Made by a program: the position numbers and the translations under genes. A stretch of 64,000 nucleotides of DNA, taken from the NCBI GenBank assembly GCA_904387375.1, contig CAJFLE010000005.1:21309-85308 (forward strand), in the 5' to 3' direction. The notes under the pieces were generated by a model, which saw only the letters and a program-made list of their open reading frames with translations, had not been told where the DNA came from and made no database searches. Below are positions 57,901 through 64,000 of this stretch, piece by piece; position 1 is the first letter of the stretch; the number at the start of each line of letters is the position of its first letter. Source of the DNA: Candidatus Protoclostridium gallicola (GTDB taxonomy: Bacteria > Bacillota > Clostridia > Christensenellales > Pumilibacteraceae).

Positions 57901-58116
57901 TTCGCGCAGTTTTTCGGCGAGCTTGGCGCGCATATCCTCCGCCGCCGATACGGTGAACGTAGATATGAGCATGGTGCGCAGACTGTATCCTTCTTCGAGC
58001 AGGCGCATGACGCGGCCGAGCATGACGGTGGTCTTGCCGCTGCCCGCGCTCGCGGACACGAGCAGATCGCCGCCGTCGAAGCCGATTATTTTCCGCTGGT
58101 TTTCGTTCCACTTCAT
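54979..58116 (-). CDS. addA: ATP-dependent helicase/nuclease subunit A
   Basis: LLVSASAGSGKTTVMLGRVMRLL, FIDEYQDINPLQ, C-terminal nuclease EIIDYKTGFV. Confidence 0.96.
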   Translation of the reverse strand: MKWNENQRKIIGFDGGDLLVSASAGSGKTTVMLGRVMRLLEEGYSLRTMLISTFTVSAAEDMRAKLAEKLREKYTQTKDSKYLEEYDRLPGADICTLHKWCQKLIRKYFYVTGDDPAFEIADEAESAAMRVEAIDRAVDEASADPGSGFAAAAAPYIRRRSDAPVRRMIAYLVNFADSQPDADEWLTRAADGYASAACRDFLASLARERGDRLSVQADALEAQALSLGLDKAVPLINELRAGIAGADVTYSVARGITPIKAEFDALKSRVKDYAEYLDSIASVRDEEAGRTARVFLAAALRARALYTDAKRDKGKLDFADLERKAREVLLSPAGDEVRCSLTHVFIDEYQDINPLQESIINLAGRGNLFFVGDIKQSIYAFRSCTPDAFARKRDELACGGSTVELNRNYRSRPGILRFCNAVFSRLMTESFGRVDYAGSGSFAVDDPPAGDGSVEIIKVPAPERNTDKEDFSEVYSVRGHADAARRSAAEEEADAVTKKVISLLADKKAGYTHGDIVVLVRSRGGVSDMLARSLRAVGVPVSVSSRLGVSGGRVNGQLLSFMRLLDNFRDDVSLAAVMRGMGGFSDAELSAMRAAYPDRTNFYECVTEYGEKDKKTSDFLADVAKYTELAGVCTVGELAGRITSDKKLFRTAIGEELGAAKADALGRLLDGMNAFGGTLSEYLEYIDEYDPASDAPPQPGSVRIMTVHASKGLEFPVVLMCGLGGRFRLENGAAVADGEFGFGIDSRVPETGRTYPSAVLLAARERKRRSELEEEMRILYVALTRARDKLVLFMPGRTKGGKPPEDCSCYAEWLLPTAEAYGMTDPPEPGVLSPSAALQPEVNPAALGKLKKAMEFDFSGSPAEIKKSVTGLLAETAEFEDFASAEPLFPDDPDDGSGADALARGTAFHACLEKLDFSAPFSGQLAALSALPGFSLVSADKLEAAHALVGGEVADAVLYREQPFVFKARGVPGAADGVILQGVIDLLAVRGGEAEIIDYKTGFVTGARAEKYRRQLDVYAAAVESVLGLKVTRRRIYLIDGKRFM

Positions 58117-60995
58117 TTCGCCTGTTCCTCCCCGTCTTTCCTGAGCGCGGCGCCGGCCGGCTCGCGTTTCGCGCCCTCGTAGCCGCACACAGCCGCATAA
58201 TCGCAGCGGGCGCAGGCGTCCACGGGGCCGTACGGCGACGGCGCGATGTATCCGTCCGCAATCTCTCCCGCGGCTCCCGCGGCGGCGCGGAGAGCGTAGT
58301 CGGCGAGCATGCGCAGGTCGTTTTCGTCCGAATCCCAGCCCACGTATATCTTTTTTCCACGTTTTTTAACGTGCACGATCGCGCTCGAACCGACGTCGGC
58401 GATGCCGGGATCGGTGGCGGCGAGCACGTCTTCCCCGTTTGCGCACAGCCCCTCCATCATGAAAGGCTCCTCGTCGCCGAACTCGGACAGCGTGGGAAAG
58501 TAGAACGCGCCGGCGGGGCGGTATCCCGCTTTGACGAGCACGGCGAGGTATACGAGCAATTGCAGCTTCACGCCGCAGCGCAGATCTTTGAGATCGAACT
58601 TTACGCCGCCCGTCTTATAGTCCACGACGCGCGCCATGTCGCCCGCGACGTCCACGCGGTCTATCTTGCCGCGCACGGTTATCCGGCGGCCGCCGACTTC
58701 CAGTTCGGGCGCGGGCAGGCGGCTGCCTTCGAAGCCGAATTCCGCCTCTGTGGCGGCGGGCCGGAAGGAACCGGTCTTTATCTGGGCGAGTACGGCGCGG
58801 CACAGTCCCTCCGCCTCGCCTTCCAGCAGCGCGGCGAGGCTGCGGTTGACTTCGAGATCGGCTTTTCCGCTGGCGGCAAGCTCCTTTTCCAGCAGCATGC
58901 GCGCCGCCTCTTCGGGAGGCATATCGTCCATGAGCGGCACGTAGCCCTCCGCCACCGCGTGCAGTATGCTGCCCACGTCGAGAGGGCGCAGTTCGCCCGT
59001 TTCGGGCAGGCGGAGCCGCAGTCCGTACGACAGGAAGTGCTTCATCGGGCAGGAGAAATACGTTTCCAAGCGGCTGACCATGGTCGTATCCGCGTCCATG
59101 AGTCTGCCCGCTTCGGGCACCGACGACGGATACGGCGGCAGGCGGCGTTCGTCCGTGCCGGCGGCGAGAGCGGCGGCGTAAGGATAGAACTTCGGCGTGC
59201 CTGACGAAAGGAAGGGCCGGGCGGCGAGGTACTCCTCCACAGCCATGTTGAGCGTCGGACAGCAGCGCAGGAACGAGGCTGTGTCGGCGGCGCTCGCAAG
59301 CTCAATCATATCGTCGCCCGTGCCGCCCTCGGAGAACGAACGGGCGCGCGCTTTTATGGCGCCGAGCACCGAACCCGGCTTGTCCGTATGCACGAGCATG
59401 ATCTTCTCCGCGCCGGCAAGGAGCAGAAAGAACTCGTCGCGCGCGCGGCGGTTGACATCGGCGGTGGTCGGCGACAGCGCGGAGCCGCGGGAGCGCAGCA
59501 GCTCTATGTCGTCGTCGGAGATGAGTCCGCCGTCCTGAGTGACCGCCGGGTGGGCGTCGCCGTCGAAGTCGAGCACGTAGACGCGGGAGAAAGTGCGGGC
59601 GCGGAAGTCGCGTTCGCCGCCTATTTCCACCACGCCGCTGCGGGCGGGGCGCGCCGCAAGTTCGGCCGCCGCCATGCCCTCGGCGAAGGAGTCGGCGACC
59701 ACGCGGTCGTCGGCGCCGGGCAGCAGCGACGAGCACAGGGAAAGCAGAGCGCGCGCCTTTTCGAAAGGGTTCGCCCTGCCGTCGTCCGCCGCGGCGAGCG
59801 CGTCGGTATAGTTGTTTTCGGCGTAGTCTATGAGCGCGGCGATGCGTTCGGCCTCGCTTCCGCCGGGCAGCGACACTATGCGCGCCACAACGGCGCGGGC
59901 GCGTTCGGCGCTTTCGCGCAATGCCGCTTCCCCCTCCGTTTCCTTTGCGCCCTCCCTCGGCAAAAAGGGCGACAGGAATAGTTTATACGTTATGCCGCGG
60001 GCGGCGGCGTACCTTTCGAGCGCGTCGCTGTCCGCCTTCGCCGCACCGGAGAGCGGGTTTTTGGTCAGGCGCACGACGTCGGCTGGGCGGTAGCCTCTCC
60101 GCCCCAGCGAGAGCGCGAGGGACAGGAAACGGCCGAGCGGATGGTCGGACAGCCGCAGCGTTTCCGTCGCGGAGTACGGAATGCCGTTCTCGCCGAGTAT
60201 GCGGCAGATCTCGTCCGGCCTGCCGGCGGTCACTACGCAGATGTCGTCGTACGGCACGCCGTCGCGGGCGTCGCAGGCTATGCGGCGGGCAACGGCCTTG
60301 GCCGCGAACACGGGCGACGAGGCGGCGTAAAGCTCCGTGTCGCCGAAGGAATATTCCGGCTTGCATTCGAACACATACAGTCCGTCCGCCTTGCGTTCCA
60401 TGACCGCGAGTATGTTCTCCATCTGTTTCGTGTATGAGTCGAAGCAGGCGACGTACACCGTCGCGCCGCGCAGGAAATCGGAATTTTCCAGCCAGTCGCG
60501 CAGCAGGCGCATGCGGCCGGCGGCGTCGCAGTACATTCCGCGCGTACGGGCGAGATATTCGCCGTATACGAGCGCTATGTCGCGCGCCTTCTCCCCGCCC
60601 ACGGCGAGCACCTCCTCCGGCGTGACTTCGCATACGGCGAGCTGGCTTATGGATTCGTACAGCTTGGCGGCGAAACCGCGTGCGGACGCGCTCTTTTTAT
60701 AGCACGAGAGCTCCCTTTTCTTTTCCTCGAGTATGCCGCGCACCATCATGACGCTGCCCTGCCGGGGCAGGTGTCCGGCGGCTTCGGAGGGCGGAAGCAG
60801 GCGGCTCCACGTCGTCACTTCGGCATCGAAAGCGCCGCCCAGTCTGTCGCAGATCAGGCGTTCGGCGGTCAGGGTGCACCTGTCCGGCACTATGAGTATG
60901 TGCCGGCGGCGCAGGTCGACGGTGCGCGCGGCGAGCCGGTCGACGGCGGCGGAGAGCGCCGCGGAATATGACGTGGATTCAAAAATTTCTTTCAT
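58113..60995 (-). CDS. addB: ATP-dependent helicase/nuclease subunit B
   Basis: AddB-like; nuclease RVVDYKTGG; Fe-S cysteines ACARCDYAAVCGYE; overlaps addA. Confidence 0.92.
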   Translation of the reverse strand: MKEIFESTSYSAALSAAVDRLAARTVDLRRRHILIVPDRCTLTAERLICDRLGGAFDAEVTTWSRLLPPSEAAGHLPRQGSVMMVRGILEEKKRELSCYKKSASARGFAAKLYESISQLAVCEVTPEEVLAVGGEKARDIALVYGEYLARTRGMYCDAAGRMRLLRDWLENSDFLRGATVYVACFDSYTKQMENILAVMERKADGLYVFECKPEYSFGDTELYAASSPVFAAKAVARRIACDARDGVPYDDICVVTAGRPDEICRILGENGIPYSATETLRLSDHPLGRFLSLALSLGRRGYRPADVVRLTKNPLSGAAKADSDALERYAAARGITYKLFLSPFLPREGAKETEGEAALRESAERARAVVARIVSLPGGSEAERIAALIDYAENNYTDALAAADDGRANPFEKARALLSLCSSLLPGADDRVVADSFAEGMAAAELAARPARSGVVEIGGERDFRARTFSRVYVLDFDGDAHPAVTQDGGLISDDDIELLRSRGSALSPTTADVNRRARDEFFLLLAGAEKIMLVHTDKPGSVLGAIKARARSFSEGGTGDDMIELASAADTASFLRCCPTLNMAVEEYLAARPFLSSGTPKFYPYAAALAAGTDERRLPPYPSSVPEAGRLMDADTTMVSRLETYFSCPMKHFLSYGLRLRLPETGELRPLDVGSILHAVAEGYVPLMDDMPPEEAARMLLEKELAASGKADLEVNRSLAALLEGEAEGLCRAVLAQIKTGSFRPAATEAEFGFEGSRLPAPELEVGGRRITVRGKIDRVDVAGDMARVVDYKTGGVKFDLKDLRCGVKLQLLVYLAVLVKAGYRPAGAFYFPTLSEFGDEEPFMMEGLCANGEDVLAATDPGIADVGSSAIVHVKKRGKKIYVGWDSDENDLRMLADYALRAAAGAAGEIADGYIAPSPYGPVDACARCDYAAVCGYEGAKREPAGAALRKDGEEQAK

Positions 60996-61003
60996 ACACC
61001 AAC

Positions 61004-61032
61004 ATAATACCCGAATTAAGGTGACAAAGCAA
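61004..61032 (-). promoter_or_regulatory. addBA promoter, near-leaderless
   Basis: TTGCTT (61032-61027), 17 bp, TATTAT (61009-61004), 8 nt, ATG 60995. Confidence 0.6.
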
Positions 61033-61084
61033 GTTATTTGTGCTAAAATATACGGGTAAATTTCAGAATTTCGGAGTATAAGCA

Positions 61085-62218
61085 ATGAAAAAAGCGCTGG
61101 CGCTGATATGCCTTATAGCCGCGACGGCCGTCATGACCGGCTGCGGACTGGGCGGCTCGTTCTGCGGCGGGACTACGGTGGAACCCATTCTGTCCGATAA
61201 GCCGTGGGCGAACAGCAACAACTACGAATATATCTCTTATGACGTCACGAGATACGAGGCGGTTCTCGCCGACGACGGCGTCAATTATACTTACGGCGAT
61301 ATCGAAGCGACGGGTTCGCGTTCGGTCACGCTCGTCACCGTGGACGGCAACATCTACGATTCGGGCGAACTGGATAAAGTAAACGCTTACAGCGAGTATT
61401 TCGCTGCAAACCTCGGTTCGACGGCGAACAAGCGGCTTTCCCCCGGCGCGGACACCTATTCCGTGCTTTACAGCGAAATGACGCTGACGTATGCGGACGG
61501 ATCGGATTACGCGGGAAAGACGGACACGCTCACGAGCGTGCTCATCTTCCGCACGTCCTCCCTGCTCCCCGTGTTCTCGGAAAAACAGGCGGATTATCAG
61601 TCGTCGGGCGTGAGTTATACCGCCACCGCCGATTATATCGATTACCGCAACGTGTTTACGTCGAGCGAGGGGCATAACGTCGAAACGTCGCTGAGAAACG
61701 AAAGCACTGCGTACGACAACGAACTGCTCTATTACGTCATCCGTTCGCACTCGTCGCTGACGCCTGGCAGTTCATCGTCGGTATCCGTGCGCAATTCGGT
61801 ATATACCGGGCTGGACAACGCGGAGAACTACCGCACGATGGCGTTCGCGGTAGCAAGCGAGGAAAACGGCACTTACGGCGTGAGCGGCATCGATCCCGAC
61901 CGCGACGGATTCATTTCCAGATACTTCGACGACGGCGAAGTCGAGTACAGCGAGGAAGATGCCACGGACGAGGAGACGGGGCTGGTGACGCCGAAAGGTT
62001 ATTCCCTGCCCGCTTATTACGTCAGCCTGCAATACAGCAATAACAACCGCGGCGCGACGAAGTATCTCTATTATTCCAAAACCGGATTCGATTATATCGG
62101 GGAAACCACGGAGCGCGTGCTGCTCCAGACCCTCGATTTCGAAACCGACTCGGACGGCAATCCTTCAAGCATAACCTCGTCGCTTATAAGCGATTATAAG
62201 ACCAGCACGCTTATGTGA
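61085..62218 (+). CDS. Secreted lipoprotein, unknown function
   Basis: Lipobox AVMTGC; SD cggag; acidic Tyr/Ser/Thr-rich mature region. Confidence 0.75.
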   Translation: MKKALALICLIAATAVMTGCGLGGSFCGGTTVEPILSDKPWANSNNYEYISYDVTRYEAVLADDGVNYTYGDIEATGSRSVTLVTVDGNIYDSGELDKVNAYSEYFAANLGSTANKRLSPGADTYSVLYSEMTLTYADGSDYAGKTDTLTSVLIFRTSSLLPVFSEKQADYQSSGVSYTATADYIDYRNVFTSSEGHNVETSLRNESTAYDNELLYYVIRSHSSLTPGSSSSVSVRNSVYTGLDNAENYRTMAFAVASEENGTYGVSGIDPDRDGFISRYFDDGEVEYSEEDATDEETGLVTPKGYSLPAYYVSLQYSNNNRGATKYLYYSKTGFDYIGETTERVLLQTLDFETDSDGNPSSITSSLISDYKTSTLM

Positions 62219-62237
62219 AGCGAAAATCAAAAACATC

Positions 62238-62270
62238 AAAAGGCATAGGACTTACTCCTATGCCTTTTTT
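62238..62270. terminator. Bidirectional terminator
   Basis: AAAGGCATAGGA-CTTAC-TCCTATGCCTTTTTT. Confidence 0.85.
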
Positions 62271-62316
62271 CATACTTCCGCGCTGCGGGCAGATGCGGCG
62301 CTGTCGGCGCATGCAC

Positions 62317-64000
62317 TCATACATTTCCCCACTCCACCGTTATCGACGCTTTCGTATTGTATGTATAAGACCAGTTCCGATCCCAGCCGTCGGGTTTTTC
62401 CGAGGCCTCGCAGCGGATCGTCAGATTCACCTTATTTTGATTGAACGCAAGCTCGCCCACGGAAACGACGTTTTCCGGAATCGTTATTTCCGAGAGCGCC
62501 GCGTCCGAGAACGCTTCGCTGCCTATACTTTGCAACTGCCTGCAATCGCCGAGATTCACGGTCTTCAGGTAGGAACAAATTTTGAACGCGCCTTCGCCGA
62601 GAGTCATCAGCCCGGACGGCAGTTTCAGATCCGAAATTTTAAGACGGGCAAAACTCCTCGCGCCTATATATCTCAACGATGAGGGCAGCGACAGTTGAGA
62701 CGCTTTCTGCGCTCGCGTCGGGAAAAGCGACGTATCTTTTCCGTCCGCTACGCCGATCGTACCCTCCCGAACGGTGAATGAAGTCATGGCGACGTTTTCA
62801 ACCGCAACCAGCCAATTGCCTATGTACAGTCCGCCGTCCGTATAATTGCTTTCCGTGTCGAAGCCCGTTACTTCGAATGCCGCGTAGCCGATTGATCGCA
62901 CCGAATCCGGAATATTGATATCGGTCAGCGAAGAAAGCTTCGAAAAAGCGGACCTGCCGATGCGGTACAGGCCGTCCGGCAAGGTCATTTTTTTCAGTTT
63001 CGCAGAATAGCCCACGAGCGAGAACGCATTGTCGGCAATGACGACGGTGCCTTCTTTTACCGCATATTCAGTCAGCGAAGCGAAGTTTTTGTCAGCCTTG
63101 ATAAGATAGCCGTCCGCATACAGGACGCCGTTTTCCCAATTGGAAGGGTCGTTATAATACGCAGTCCCGTCTAACATAGTAAACGAAACAGCTATCGGGT
63201 TGTCCGGCATATCGATTTCAGCAAGCGACGCGCAGCCGTCGAATATATGATCGGACAGCCCGGTCATTTTGTCGGCCAGACGGACAGATTGCAGCGCAGT
63301 ACAGTTCTGGAACGCACCTGAACCGAGGTCGCGTACGTTTTTCAGATCGACTTTCGCAAGGTCTGCGCAATCCTTAAAAGCGTAGCCCCATATATCCGTA
63401 AGCGAATCAGGCGCAACGAACTCCGTCAATGCCGTGCCGCAGAAAGCGTCTGAACGGATTTCTTTCAGAGTGCCGGGAAAGTTTACCGTTTGCAGCGAAG
63501 AACATCCGTCAAAAGCCTCGTCGGGGATTACCGTCAGTCCGGAAGGAAGACGTACTTCACGTAAAGCCGTGCATCCGGAGCACATCCGATAGCCGAGCCT
63601 CGTCACTGAATCGGGAATAACGAGTCTTCCGATATTCGTGTTGTCTGCAAAAACTTCATTTCCGATCTCTGCGACCGTGATACCGTTGATTTCCGAAGGG
63701 ATTTCCACGGTCATGCCGCTTTCCGTCAGGCCGCTTACGCCCGTCAGCACACCGTTGCCGTCAACGGAAAACACTATTCCCTCGGGCGCATTCTTCTCCC
63801 ACTTCGCATACAATGTCTGCGCTTTCGTTACTTCGTAAGGGAAAGCCGCTTTGTCTGTGAGGCCGCTGTCCTTATACCAGCCCGCAAACGTGTATCCGGC
63901 TTTTGTCGTTACCGGCGATTCTTCTATGACAGATACGGTCATGTCGCTTACGGCCGTACCTCCGTCCGTATCGAAACGCACCGTATATTCCTGCGGGGGT
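62317..64000 (-). CDS. BspA-type leucine-rich-repeat surface protein with InlB/Listeria-Bacteroides repeat (5'-truncated by the window edge)
   Basis: Multiple LRR_5 units (IPDSVTRLGYRMCSGCTALREVRLPSGLTVIPDEAFDGCSSL...), TTKAGYTFAGWYKDSGLTDKAAFPYEVTKAQTLYAKW; reading frame stays open to the window end. Confidence 0.85.
   Translation of the reverse strand, partial: PPQEYTVRFDTDGGTAVSDMTVSVIEESPVTTKAGYTFAGWYKDSGLTDKAAFPYEVTKAQTLYAKWEKNAPEGIVFSVDGNGVLTGVSGLTESGMTVEIPSEINGITVAEIGNEVFADNTNIGRLVIPDSVTRLGYRMCSGCTALREVRLPSGLTVIPDEAFDGCSSLQTVNFPGTLKEIRSDAFCGTALTEFVAPDSLTDIWGYAFKDCADLAKVDLKNVRDLGSGAFQNCTALQSVRLADKMTGLSDHIFDGCASLAEIDMPDNPIAVSFTMLDGTAYYNDPSNWENGVLYADGYLIKADKNFASLTEYAVKEGTVVIADNAFSLVGYSAKLKKMTLPDGLYRIGRSAFSKLSSLTDINIPDSVRSIGYAAFEVTGFDTESNYTDGGLYIGNWLVAVENVAMTSFTVREGTIGVADGKDTSLFPTRAQKASQLSLPSSLRYIGARSFARLKISDLKLPSGLMTLGEGAFKICSYLKTVNLGDCRQLQSIGSEAFSDAALSEITIPENVVSVGELAFNQNKVNLTIRCEASEKPDGWDRNWSYTYNTKASITVEWGNV

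Overview
This 64 kb window is a gene-dense, high-GC chromosomal segment of a spore-forming Firmicute (Clostridia-like; taxonomy is inferred). About 48 coding regions are supported. Sporulation and germination genes are sigG, ylmC/ymxH-like, spoVG, sleB-ypeB, spoIIR, a sipL-like DUF3794+LysM gene, spoVB and yyaC. Genome maintenance genes are recX, sbcDC, mfd, addBA, an OGG-type glycosylase and dnaD-dnaC. The rest is mostly core metabolism and translation: guaA, ilvA-ridA, cysE-cysS, hisC, ispE, rplM-rpsI, pth. A long Bacillus-type SRP RNA lies on the minus strand, and there is a candidate L13 leader. I saw no CRISPR array, tRNA, rRNA, prophage or transposase. The main observations are: (1) nine sigmaA-type promoters whose -10 box sits only 6-10 nt from the ATG, suggesting widespread leaderless transcription; (2) a GH2-family protein in which both catalytic glutamates appear replaced by Ala; (3) an operator-like inverted repeat at the TSS of that GH2 gene; (4) an SRP RNA whose apical GGAA loop is replaced by a CUGACC-type loop; (5) a long structured leader upstream of pnuC; (6) a Cys-containing, nearly leaderless winged-helix gene heading the cysE-cysS operon; (7) several uncharacterised lineage-specific proteins. 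Coordinates and motifs were read by eye; no database search was run.
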